Part shown: positions 29,716 through 37,746 of the stretch, one piece after another | Layout: each line of letters opens with the position of its first letter | How positions within the stretch are numbered: position 1 is the stretch's first letter | Assembly (NCBI GenBank): GCA_020438485.1 | Contig: JAGQUM010000005.1 | Span: 20,881 to 84,880 of the forward strand | DNA: 64,000 nucleotides | From: Thermoleophilia bacterium | GTDB taxonomy: Bacteria > Actinomycetota > Thermoleophilia > Miltoncostaeales > Miltoncostaeaceae | Direction: 5' to 3' | Translations under genes and position numbers: made by a program | The notes under the pieces: generated by a model | Seen by the model: only the letters and a program-made list of their open reading frames with translations | Databases searched by the model: none | What the model was told of the DNA's origin: nothing

Positions 29716-30533
29716 CCCTCCCCGTGCGGCCGCAACGCCCACATGGCCACGGCCGCCGCCGTGGCGGCGTTCAGCGAGCTCACGCCGCCCGCCATCGGGA
29801 TGCCCGCCACCACGTCCGCGCGGTGCGTCAGCGTGCGCGGGCGCACCCCCGGGCCCTCGGCGCCCACCACCAGCGCGAGCCGCCGCGGGGGGTCCGCAGC
29901 CATGGCGTCAAGCGTTGTTGTGTTATTCGTTGGAGATAACACAACAACCACGAATCCGACGTTTCGCAGCCATTCGACGGCGTCGCCCCAGTCGCGCACG
30001 CGTGTCCACGGCACCTGGAACACCGTGCCCATCGAGACGCGCACCGCACGGCGGTACAGCGGGTCGGCGCAGCGGTTGCTCACCACGACGCCGTCGGCCC
30101 CGAGGGCGGCGGCCGACCGGAACACCGCGCCGACGTTCGACGCGTCGGCGAGGTCCTCCAGCAGCATCAGCCGGCGCGCACCCCGCGCCACGTCCGCAAG
30201 GCTCCGTGGGTCGGGGCGTTCCATCGACGCAAGGGGACCGCGGTGCACGTCGAACCCGGCGACGGCTCGCATGACGGCCGGGCCGGCGGTGTAGACGGGT
30301 ACCCCGGCGGGCGCGAGCGCCGCGGCGTCCGCGGCCGTACCCGGGGGCACGAGGAACGCGCGGACCCGGTGCCCGGCCGCGATCGCCCGCCGGGCCACCG
30401 TCGCGCCCTCGGCGATGTACAGGCCCTCGGCCGCCTCCCGGGAGCGGCGCAGGCCGGCGTCGGTGAGCGTCGTGAACTCGGCCACCCGGGGGTCGGCGGG
30501 ATCGTCGATGGGAACCACGCGGGGATCGGGCAT
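29709..30533 (-). CDS. SpoU/TrmH-family RNA 2'-O-methyltransferase
   Basis: A 274-residue SAM-dependent methyltransferase with an N-terminal substrate-binding domain (AEGLYIAEGATVARRAI, residues about 30-50) and a SPOUT knot domain. Motif 1 is DASNVGAVFRSAAALGA, motif 2 LALVVGAEGPGV, motif 3 IPMAGGVSSLNAATAAAV. It should methylate a ribose in rRNA or tRNA; the target is unknown. ATG 30533 follows a TACGCT -10 by 7 bases. Residues about 196-206 (VVLSPTNNTTT) are encoded by an AT-rich palindrome with rare codons, including TTA, quite unlike the rest of the gene. Confidence 0.9.
   Translation of the reverse strand: MPDPRVVPIDDPADPRVAEFTTLTDAGLRRSREAAEGLYIAEGATVARRAIAAGHRVRAFLVPPGTAADAAALAPAGVPVYTAGPAVMRAVAGFDVHRGPLASMERPDPRSLADVARGARRLMLLEDLADASNVGAVFRSAAALGADGVVVSNRCADPLYRRAVRVSMGTVFQVPWTRVRDWGDAVEWLRNVGFVVVVLSPTNNTTTLDAMAADPPRRLALVVGAEGPGVRPRTLTHRADVVAGIPMAGGVSSLNAATAAAVAMWALRPHGEGQ
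29914..29948. repeat. AT-rich 13-bp perfect inverted repeat inside the SpoU gene
   Basis: Left arm 29914-29926, right arm 29936-29948, spacer 9 bases. All 13 pairs match. The 35-base element is about 60% A+T in otherwise very GC-rich coding DNA and keeps the reading frame open. In the SpoU mRNA it would form a hairpin. Confidence 0.9.
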
Positions 30534-30540
30534 CCCCACA

Positions 30541-30546
30541 AGCGTA
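30541..30546 (-). promoter_or_regulatory. -10 element for SpoU methyltransferase gene
   Basis: TACGCT on the minus strand, 7 bases before ATG 30533; leaderless arrangement. Confidence 0.5.
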
Positions 30547-30640
30547 GGCTCGGTGCAGAGCGGAGGCAGGACGCCGCGGTCCGCGCGCGGACCTCCACCC
30601 CACCGCCCGCCACCCACACGGACACGAAGGAGCCGCCCTC

Positions 30641-31519
30641 ATGGCCACGCACCCCCCCAAGTTCGACCTCTCCGGCAAAACCGCACTGGTGACGGGCGCG
30701 TCCGCGGGCCTGGGCGCGGCGTTCTGCCGCGCGTTCGCCGACGCGGGCGCGAACGTGGTGATGGCCGCCCGCCGGGTCGAGCCGATGGAGACGCTCGCCG
30801 CGGAGATCGGCACCGAGCGCGTGCTGGTGCGCCCGTGCGACGTCACCGACGAGGAGCAGGTCAATGCCCTGGTCGACGCCGCCGTCGACCGCTTCGGCGG
30901 CCTCGACGTGGCGGTGGCGAACGCCGGATCGGTGCCCGAGGGCTGGGCCGTGCCGGAGCGCCTGCCGGCCGACCTGTTCCGCCAGTCCATCGACATCAAC
31001 CTCACCGGCACGTTCATCACCGCGGCCGCGGCGGCGCGCCACATGCTGGCCCACGGCGGCGGCTCGATCATCATGATGTCGTCCATCGCCGGCGTGGGGG
31101 CGCACCGCAACACGCCGATCGCGTACGCGGCGGCCAAGGCCGCCACGTCGCACATGGCCCAGTACCTCGCGGTGTCGTGGGGTGACCGCGGGGTCCGCGT
31201 CAACGCCATCGGCCCGGGCTGGTTCCCCAGCGAGATGACCGCGCAGGCGCTGTCGGTGCCGGTCGTGAAGCAGCACCTGGAGAGCCAGACCGCCCTGGGC
31301 CGCCTGGGCGACCCCGGCGAGCTGGTGGGCGCGATGCTCCTGCTGGCCTCCGACGCGGGCAGCTACATCACGGGCCAGACCATCATGGTGGACGGCGGCA
31401 TGTCGGCGTCGGCGGGCAACAGCGCGTTCCCGGACGAGCTGCACGACATCGTGGAGCAGGTCATGCCGCACGGCCTGGGCCAGCGCGTGAAGCCGGCGCA
31501 CGGCGCCCCGGCCGAATAG
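30641..31519 (+). CDS. Short-chain dehydrogenase/reductase
   Basis: A 292-residue NAD(P)-dependent oxidoreductase of the classical SDR type. The cofactor site TGASAGLGAAFCRAF lies at about residues 20-34, the VANAGSVPEG strand at about 90, the catalytic Ser in IIMMSSIAGVGA, and Tyr/Lys in AYAAAKAATSHMAQ. IGPGWFPSEMT and YITGQTIMVDGGMS complete the family marks. ATG 30641 has GAAGGAG upstream. The gene is divergent from the SpoU gene. The substrate cannot be told; similar proteins are often annotated as 3-oxoacyl-ACP reductase or gluconate 5-dehydrogenase. Confidence 0.9.
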   Translation: MATHPPKFDLSGKTALVTGASAGLGAAFCRAFADAGANVVMAARRVEPMETLAAEIGTERVLVRPCDVTDEEQVNALVDAAVDRFGGLDVAVANAGSVPEGWAVPERLPADLFRQSIDINLTGTFITAAAAARHMLAHGGGSIIMMSSIAGVGAHRNTPIAYAAAKAATSHMAQYLAVSWGDRGVRVNAIGPGWFPSEMTAQALSVPVVKQHLESQTALGRLGDPGELVGAMLLLASDAGSYITGQTIMVDGGMSASAGNSAFPDELHDIVEQVMPHGLGQRVKPAHGAPAE

Positions 31520-31525
31520 GGGAGG

Positions 31526-31558
31526 CGGCTCCGGGCCCCCGCGCGGGGCCCGGAGCCG
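31526..31558. terminator. 14-bp-stem hairpin between convergent genes
   Basis: Perfect 14-base arms (31526-31539 and 31545-31558) with a 5-base loop, between the SDR stop and the stop of the 5'-nucleotidase gene. It would work in both directions. No T-tract. Confidence 0.65.
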
Positions 31559-31571
31559 ACGTCGCGGGAAC

Positions 31572-33359
31572 CTACGGCGTCGCGGTGATGCGGTCCGTGG
31601 GGCCCGGGGTGTACGGATCGTTCGCGGCCAGGTACGTCGCCAGCGAGTCGATGTCGAGCCCACCGTAGTACTTGTCGGTGCCCGCGGCGAGCGTCGCGAA
31701 GCCGTCGCCACCGTCCGACAGGAACGAGTTCATCGACACCCGGTACGAGGCGGCCGGGTCGAGCGCCACCATCGGGGTGGCCGGGTCGGCATCGGCGTCG
31801 ACCATGACCGAGCCGGGACGGACCGCGTCGCCGGTGCCCGCCGCCGCGGCCTTGCTCCAGGTGTACGTGAGGCCCGAGACCTGCAGGATCTTGTTGGCGG
31901 TCTCGTTGCGCCCGTTCCACTGCTCGTTGAGCACGTCGAGCACCTGCTGGCCCGTGAGCGTCTTCGAGACGACGTAGTTGTTGAACGGCTGCACCGTGAA
32001 CGCGGCGCCGAACGTCACGTTGCCGGATGCGTCCTCCAGCAGGTCGGCGCGGATGCCGCCCGGGTTCATGAACGTGATCTGCACCTTCCGCCCGCCCGCG
32101 GGCACCGCGGACGCGTCGGCGCGCTGCGCGTCGGCGATCAGGTTGCCCAGCGGCGACTCGCCGTCGGCGTCGTTCGCGCGGCTGACGGAGTTGACCGCGT
32201 CGACGGGAGCGACGCGGCCCAGAACGCGGTTGGCGATCGGCGCCACGAGCACCCTGTACTTCTCGATGAGCGCCGTGATGTCGGCCCTCGGCGTGACATC
32301 CGCGTTCGTCACGATGACGTTGCGCGCCAGCACGGACGGCCGCACCACGTCCTTCGTGCGCGGGTCGAGCTGAAGCTGGATGCTGGTGACCAGGCGTCCC
32401 GCCGACGACGCACTCGTGACGCGTCGCGGGTTGCCGGCCGGGTCGCTCACGACGCAGTTGTAGGCCTGGTGGGTGTGACCGGTGATGACGACGTCGACGG
32501 CCGGCGAGACCTGTTTGGCGATCTCGATGCCCGGACCGGTGACGCCGGCGCAGCCGTCGTACTGCGTGGCGTCGGCCGGCACGCCGCCCTCATGCATCAG
32601 CACGACGATGGCCTGGACCTTGCGCCGCCGCAGCTCGGGCACCAGCGCGTTGATCGTCTCGACCTCGTCCGTGAACGTCAGGCCCTGGATGCCGGCCTTC
32701 GTGACGATGTTGGGCGTGTCCTCCAGCGTCACGCCGATGAAGCCGACCTTGACGCCACGCACGCTCTTGACGGTGTAGGGCGGCAGCACGGTCCGCCGGC
32801 TGCCGGAGTAGAACGTGTTGGCTGCGAGATACCGGAAGTCGGCGCCCGCGAACGGGGCGGCGGGATCGGGGCAGGAGTTCTGGTTGTCGGCCCCCTCACC
32901 GTCGGGCAGGCAGCCGCCGTACTGCATGCGCTGAAGCTCGCGGTAGCCCTCGTCGAACTCGTGGTTGCCGACGCTGGCGACGTCGAGCTTCATGAGGTTC
33001 ATCGCCTCGATGGTCGGCTCGTCGTGGAACGCGGCCGACAGCAGGGGCGTGGCGCCGATCAGGTCGCCGGCGCCGACGGTGAGCGTGCTGGCGCCCCGGG
33101 CCCTTGCCTCGGCGCGGAGGCGGTCGAGGTGGGTCGCGAGGTACTCCGCACCGCCGGCGGGCGTCGTGTTGATGCGGCCGGACGAGCTCGTGGCGGGCAC
33201 CTTCTCCAGCTGGCCGTGGAAGTCGTTGATGGCCAGCAGGTCCAGGTTCACCAGGCGCTTCGTGTGGGGCTTGCCCTTCACGGCCAGAGCCGAGGGGGTC
33301 GCCGCGAGGGCGGCCGCGGCGGCGGCCAGCGCGACGACGCGACGTCGGGGCAGTCGCAT
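31572..33359 (-). CDS. Secreted 5'-nucleotidase/UshA-like metallophosphatase
   Basis: A 595-residue exported calcineurin-type phosphoesterase. The signal peptide spans residues 1-26 (ending PSALA). Metal ligands are seen in INDFHGQ (about 44), GAGDLIGATP (about 90), SVGNHEFDEGY (about 127), VLMHEGG and ITGHTHQAYN (about 290). The C-terminal nucleotidase domain has NLIADAQRADA, MNPGGIRADLL, QPFNNYVVSKTLTGQQ and MNSFLSDGGDGF, where the paired aromatics would hold the base. It should hydrolyse 5'-nucleotides or related phosphoesters outside the cell. GGGAG lies upstream of ATG 33359. Confidence 0.92.
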   Translation of the reverse strand: MRLPRRRVVALAAAAAALAATPSALAVKGKPHTKRLVNLDLLAINDFHGQLEKVPATSSSGRINTTPAGGAEYLATHLDRLRAEARARGASTLTVGAGDLIGATPLLSAAFHDEPTIEAMNLMKLDVASVGNHEFDEGYRELQRMQYGGCLPDGEGADNQNSCPDPAAPFAGADFRYLAANTFYSGSRRTVLPPYTVKSVRGVKVGFIGVTLEDTPNIVTKAGIQGLTFTDEVETINALVPELRRRKVQAIVVLMHEGGVPADATQYDGCAGVTGPGIEIAKQVSPAVDVVITGHTHQAYNCVVSDPAGNPRRVTSASSAGRLVTSIQLQLDPRTKDVVRPSVLARNVIVTNADVTPRADITALIEKYRVLVAPIANRVLGRVAPVDAVNSVSRANDADGESPLGNLIADAQRADASAVPAGGRKVQITFMNPGGIRADLLEDASGNVTFGAAFTVQPFNNYVVSKTLTGQQVLDVLNEQWNGRNETANKILQVSGLTYTWSKAAAAGTGDAVRPGSVMVDADADPATPMVALDPAASYRVSMNSFLSDGGDGFATLAAGTDKYYGGLDIDSLATYLAANDPYTPGPTDRITATP

Positions 33360-33462
33360 TGGTGGTGGGCTCCCTTGGTTGGGGGGGTCTGTGGCGTGCG
33401 CAGGCTAGCCATGCTCCCGGCGGAGTTCCGCAACCATCGGACGAAATCCGGTCACACGTTTC

Positions 33463-33723
33463 TCACAGGTTCGCCCGGCCCCCGGCGAGGCGGCGCCGCA
33501 GCAGCTCCTCGTCCACCCGGTACTTGAACACCTTGCGGCCGTCGAGCACCCCGGCGGGGATCTGCTCGCGCCACCGCCCCTCCAGCGCCGGGTCGCCGTC
33601 GATGTGCACCCACTCCACCCGCAGCCCCAACTGCGGCGCCAGGCGGTCGAGAACCGCCTTCGCGTCGTCGCACAGGCAGCAGCCGTGCGCGGTGTAGACC
33701 GTGAGGGTGTGGCCGTTCTCCAC
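33463..33723 (-). CDS. Glutaredoxin-like (DUF836) thiol protein
   Basis: An 86-residue thioredoxin-fold protein. The active site is HGCCLCDDAKAVLDRL, with CxxC at about residues 14-17, after LTVYTA; VEWVHIDGDPALEGRW and PAGVLDGRKVFKYRVDEELL complete the fold. This is the short glutaredoxin-like family. GTG 33723 starts at the natural N-terminus; a longer reading to 33840 would overlap the dnaE2 SOS box. The gene is divergent from dnaE2, 110 bases away, and could share its regulatory region. Confidence 0.85.
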   Translation of the reverse strand: MENGHTLTVYTAHGCCLCDDAKAVLDRLAPQLGLRVEWVHIDGDPALEGRWREQIPAGVLDGRKVFKYRVDEELLRRRLAGGRANL

Positions 33724-33821
33724 CGGTGCAGCGTGCCACGCCGGCGGACGGCCCGCCCGCCGGCCACCGACCGGCACGCTTTCGGCACACATTGCGGGTT
33801 TCACGGGCGTCGAGCGTGTGC

Positions 33822-33833
33822 GAACATGTGTTC
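33822..33833 (+). promoter_or_regulatory. LexA (SOS) box of dnaE2
   Basis: GAAC-ATGT-GTTC matches GAACnnnnGTTC and is flanked by C and G. The GTG start of dnaE2 begins at the next base (33834). Same sequence context as the imuB box. Confidence 0.88.
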
Positions 33834-36800
33834 GTGTCATACGTCGAGCTTCACGCCCACTCCGCGTTCAGCTTCCTCGACGGGGCGTCGTCCCCGCAGG
33901 AACTGGTCGACGCCGCCGCGACCCAGGGTCACACCCACCTGGCGCTCACCGACCACGACGGGCTGTGCGGGTCGCTGGAGTTCGCGCACGCGGCGCGCGA
34001 CGCGGGCGTCGTGCCCATCACAGGGGCTGAGTTGACGCTGGACGACGGCACCCACATCACGCTCATCGCCCGCACCGGCTCCGGGTACCGCAACCTGTGC
34101 CGGCTCGTCACGCGCGCCCACGCGCACACCCGCGACTCTCGCGACCGGCGGGCCACCGACCCCGCCCTGCCCGCCGCCACGCTGGAGGCCCACGCGGACG
34201 GGCTCATCTGCCTTACCGGATGCCTCCAGCGTGGGCACGTCAGCGCGCCGCTGCGCGGCGGCGACCCGGGCGAGGCCCGCGCGCGCCTTTCCCGGCTACG
34301 CGGCTGGTTCGGCCCCGGCGGGGTATACGTGGAGATCCAGAACCCGCTCACGCGCGGCGGACGGGCACACGCCCGCGCGCTCGCCTCCCTGGGTGACGTG
34401 GCGCGGGTGCCCGTCGTGGCCACCGGCAACGTCCACGCCCACCACCCCCGCCGGGCGCTGCTGCAGGACGCGTTCGTCGCCATCCGCCACCGCCTCACGC
34501 TTGACGCGTCGGAGGGCGTGCGGCGAGGCAACCGCACGGCCGTGCTCCGGTCCCCCGCGGACACGGCCGCGGCGTTCCGTGACTTCCCCGGCGCCGTCGG
34601 GGCTACCCGCGCCATCGCGGAGCGCGTCGAGTTCGACCTCACCCGCGATCTCGGCTACGCGTACCCCGACTTCGCGTCGGGGCGGCCCGGCGAGACGTCG
34701 TCGGCGGCGCTCGCGCGCATCTGCGCGTACGAGCTCGGGGCCCGCTACCCCAACGCCCGCAAGCGCGCCGACGCCCGCCGGCGGCTCGACCACGAGCTCG
34801 CGCTCATCGATCACCACGGCCTGGCGGGATTCTTCCTGCTGCACCGCGAGATTCTCGAGCTGGCCAGGGAGGTCGCCCTGGAGGTCCGCCCCGCCGGCTC
34901 GGCCCGCCGCTGGCTGCCGCCCGGGCGCGGGCGCGGGTCATCCGTGGGCTCCATCGTCTGTTACCTCACCGGGCTCTCCCACATCGACCCGGTCGCGAAC
35001 GGCCTGTTCCTGGGCAGGTTCCTGAACCGCGACATGGCGTCGGTGCCCGACATCGACCTGGACTTCCCGCGCGACGTGCGCGAGCGGCTCATCGCCGAGA
35101 TCATCGCCCGCTACGGCAACGAGCACGCGGCGCTGGTGGCGGCGTTCCCCACGTTCCGCACACGCATGGCCATCCGCGAGCTGGGCGGGGCGCTCGCGCT
35201 GCCCGAGGGCGACATCGAGCGACTGGCCCGCATGGCCGACGGCTGGTCCCGCCCCTCCGAGCTCGCCGACGACCTGCGGCGCCTGCCCGACGCCGAGCAG
35301 AAGCTCGGGTCGTCGCGCTGGCGGGCGCTGGCGTTCCTGGCTGCAGAGGCGGCCGGGCTCCCCCGGCACCTGTCGCAGCACTCGGGGGGAATGGTCATCA
35401 GCGCCCAGCCGCTCGTGGAGTTGGTGCCGGTCGTGCCCGCCGCCTTCCCGGGCCGTCAGATGTGCCAGTGGAACAAGGACTCCTGCGCCGACGCGGGGTT
35501 CGTGAAGATCGACCTGCTGGGGCTGGGGATGCTGTCGGCGGTCGAGGAATGCGTGGACCTCATCGCCCGCTGTCGCGGCGAGCGCATCGACCTGTCGCGC
35601 ATCGACTTCACCGACACTTCCGTCTACCGCGAGATCCAGAACGCCGACACGGTCGGCACGTTCCAGATCGAGAGCAGGGCGCAGATGCAGAGCCTGCTGC
35701 AGACGCGCCCCGAGAACCTCGACGACCTCACCATCCAGGTCGCGCTCATCCGCCCGGGCCCGGTGTCGGGCGGCGCCGTGCACCCGTACGTCAAGCACCG
35801 CCGGGCTCGCCGGGCCAACCCCGGCTTCGAGCCGCCATACGACCACCCGCTGCTGGCGCCCGTGCTGCGCGAGACGCTGGGCGTCGTGGTGTTCCAGGAG
35901 CAGGTGCTCGAGGTGGCGATGGCGCTCGCCGGGTTCACCGCGGGCCAGGCCGAGGGGCTGCGCCGGGCCATGAGCCGCACCCGCAGCCGCGAGGCGATGC
36001 TGCGCATGTGGGGCGAGTTCCGCGACGGGGCCCGCGCGCGAGGCGTGGACGACGACGTCATCAGGACCGTGTTCACGAAGCTCGTCGGCTTCAGCAACTT
36101 CGGGTTCCCCAAGGCCCACTCTGCGGCGTTCGCCGTCCTGGCGTACCAGAGCGCGTGGCTACGCCGATACCATCCGGCGGAGTTCCTCGCGGCATTGCTC
36201 AACGCCCAGCCGATGGGTTTCTACCCCCCCGCCAGCCTCATCCGCGATGCGCAGCGCCGCGGCGTGACGGTGGTGGGGCCGTGCGTCAACCGCGGCGAGG
36301 CGCACTGCATCATCGAACCCGTCGCCGCGCCGGTGCGGCTGGCAACCACCCCGCGGGGATGGCGGGTGCGCGTCGGCCTGGGATACGTGCGCGAGGTGCG
36401 CGCCGACGCCGCCGCGAGGCTGGTGGGCGAGCGGTACGCGAACGGTCCGTTCCGCGACCTGGCCGACCTGGCGGCGCGCTGCGACCTGCGCCGCGAGCAA
36501 CTGGCGCAGCTCATCCGCAGCGGGGCGTGCGACGCGTTCGGCGAGCCGCGGAGGCGCATGGCCTGGCACCTGTCCAGCCTCACCCGGCCGCAGGCCACCG
36601 GCACGGGACGCGCGCTGCAGCTGGCGCTGCCACTGCCCGTGCCCGACGCACCAGACCTGGCCGAGCCCGACCGGTTCGAACGAGTGGTCAACGACTACGA
36701 GACCATGGGGCTGTCGGCGGGCTGGCACCTGATGGCGCTCACCCGGCCCCACCTGCCCTCCGAGGCGGTCTCGGCTGCCGCGCTGCGCGACCTGCGCGAC

Positions 36801-37133
36801 GGGGCCACCGTGACCGTGGCGGGGATGGTCACGGCCCGTCAGCGGCCCGCCACGGCCGGAGGGATCGTGTTCATGCTCCTGGAGGACGAGACGGGCCTCA
36901 TCAACGTGGTGGTCCATCCCCCGGTCTACGAGGCCCACCGGGCGCTGCTGCGCGCCGAGCCGCTCGTGATCGTCCGCGGGCGGCTGCAGCACCGGGAACG
37001 CACCATCAACGTCATCGCCGCGTCGGTCGCCCCCTGCCCGGTGGCCCCCGAGAGGACGTCCGAGGCCGACGACGCGGCCCGCGTGCGGGCCGCGGTGCCC
37101 CCGGGCCAGCACTTCGGCCGGGGCCGGCGATGA
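33834..37133 (+). CDS. dnaE2: Error-prone DNA polymerase III alpha-type subunit DnaE2
   Basis: A 1099-residue translesion polymerase working with ImuB after DNA damage. The PHP domain opens YVELHAHSAFSFLDGASSP and has LALTDHDGLCGSLEF. The polymerase core has GRGSSVGSIVCYLTGLSHIDP and the catalytic Asp pair in VPDIDLDFPRD (about residue 406). FQIESRAQMQSLLQTRPE, LGVVVFQEQVLEVA and GFPKAHSAAFAVLAYQSAWL are typical. A C-terminal OB-fold (TVTVAGMVTARQRP) ends it. No clamp-binding motif is expected at the end in DnaE2. GTG 33834 touches the SOS box; GTG 33828, inside the box, is an alternative. Its stop overlaps a downstream ATG. Confidence 0.94.
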   Translation: MSYVELHAHSAFSFLDGASSPQELVDAAATQGHTHLALTDHDGLCGSLEFAHAARDAGVVPITGAELTLDDGTHITLIARTGSGYRNLCRLVTRAHAHTRDSRDRRATDPALPAATLEAHADGLICLTGCLQRGHVSAPLRGGDPGEARARLSRLRGWFGPGGVYVEIQNPLTRGGRAHARALASLGDVARVPVVATGNVHAHHPRRALLQDAFVAIRHRLTLDASEGVRRGNRTAVLRSPADTAAAFRDFPGAVGATRAIAERVEFDLTRDLGYAYPDFASGRPGETSSAALARICAYELGARYPNARKRADARRRLDHELALIDHHGLAGFFLLHREILELAREVALEVRPAGSARRWLPPGRGRGSSVGSIVCYLTGLSHIDPVANGLFLGRFLNRDMASVPDIDLDFPRDVRERLIAEIIARYGNEHAALVAAFPTFRTRMAIRELGGALALPEGDIERLARMADGWSRPSELADDLRRLPDAEQKLGSSRWRALAFLAAEAAGLPRHLSQHSGGMVISAQPLVELVPVVPAAFPGRQMCQWNKDSCADAGFVKIDLLGLGMLSAVEECVDLIARCRGERIDLSRIDFTDTSVYREIQNADTVGTFQIESRAQMQSLLQTRPENLDDLTIQVALIRPGPVSGGAVHPYVKHRRARRANPGFEPPYDHPLLAPVLRETLGVVVFQEQVLEVAMALAGFTAGQAEGLRRAMSRTRSREAMLRMWGEFRDGARARGVDDDVIRTVFTKLVGFSNFGFPKAHSAAFAVLAYQSAWLRRYHPAEFLAALLNAQPMGFYPPASLIRDAQRRGVTVVGPCVNRGEAHCIIEPVAAPVRLATTPRGWRVRVGLGYVREVRADAAARLVGERYANGPFRDLADLAARCDLRREQLAQLIRSGACDAFGEPRRRMAWHLSSLTRPQATGTGRALQLALPLPVPDAPDLAEPDRFERVVNDYETMGLSAGWHLMALTRPHLPSEAVSAAALRDLRDGATVTVAGMVTARQRPATAGGIVFMLLEDETGLINVVVHPPVYEAHRALLRAEPLVIVRGRLQHRERTINVIAASVAPCPVAPERTSEADDAARVRAAVPPGQHFGRGRR

Positions 37134-37736
37134 GCGCCGCCACCCTCCGTGACGACACTGTGGTCCGCGACGGCGTCCGCCCCGCCCCGACCCGACGGCC
37201 CCCGAAACAGCAGGGACGCATGAACCCGCCGCCCGTGACGCCCCCTGGGCCGCCCGCCGCATGGCCGTCGCGCGACGACGTCGCAGCCCACGGACGCGCC
37301 GGGCGGATCTCCGCGTACGTCGACGCGACGTGTTCGTGATGGCGGCGATCGCGCCGTCGACGCCGAGGAGCCACGGGCCGCCGCACCTCTGCTGGGCACC
37401 GGCCTGGCCACCTACCTCGCGCACGTCTTCAGCGAGATGATCGGCCACCACCTCGGCACGGGAGCAGGGGGCACGCGCCCGCCCGGGACGCGGCGCACGG
37501 GTGTGGTTCGCGCGGCCCATCAGCACGTCCGCGGCGTTCCCGGCCGCCGCGCTCGCGACCTCCCGGGCGGGATGGGTCGAGGGCCGGACGGCGCTCGTGC
37601 CGCCATCGCGGCCTGGGCCGGGCTACTGGCGCTGCCGGTCACGGTGCTGTCCCGGGCGCCGGGCCGCACGAGTTCGCGGCGGGGTTCGCGCGGGCGGCGG
37701 CTCGTCGTCGCCGTGGAGGTCCTGCTGGAGCACTGA
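37130..37736 (+). pseudogene. Frameshifted membrane-protein pseudogene after dnaE2
   Basis: An ATG at 37130 overlaps the dnaE2 stop, and the frame runs to a stop at 37339, ending WPSRDDVAAHGRAGRISAYV then DATCS. The similarity continues in other frames: VFVMAAIAPS, then LGTGLATYLAHVFSEMIGHH (37393-37455), then AALATSRAGWVEGRTAL (about 37545-37595), then AIAAWAGLLALPVTVLSRAPG and RRLVVAVEVLLEH to a stop near 37736. Joined together these make a roughly 190-residue four-span membrane protein of a kind common in actinobacteria (HGRxARLSAYVYG..., ...HVFAE...), of unknown function. At least three frameshifts are needed, so it is broken, unless sequencing errors are to blame. Confidence 0.7.
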
Positions 37737-37746
37737 GGCCGCGCCC

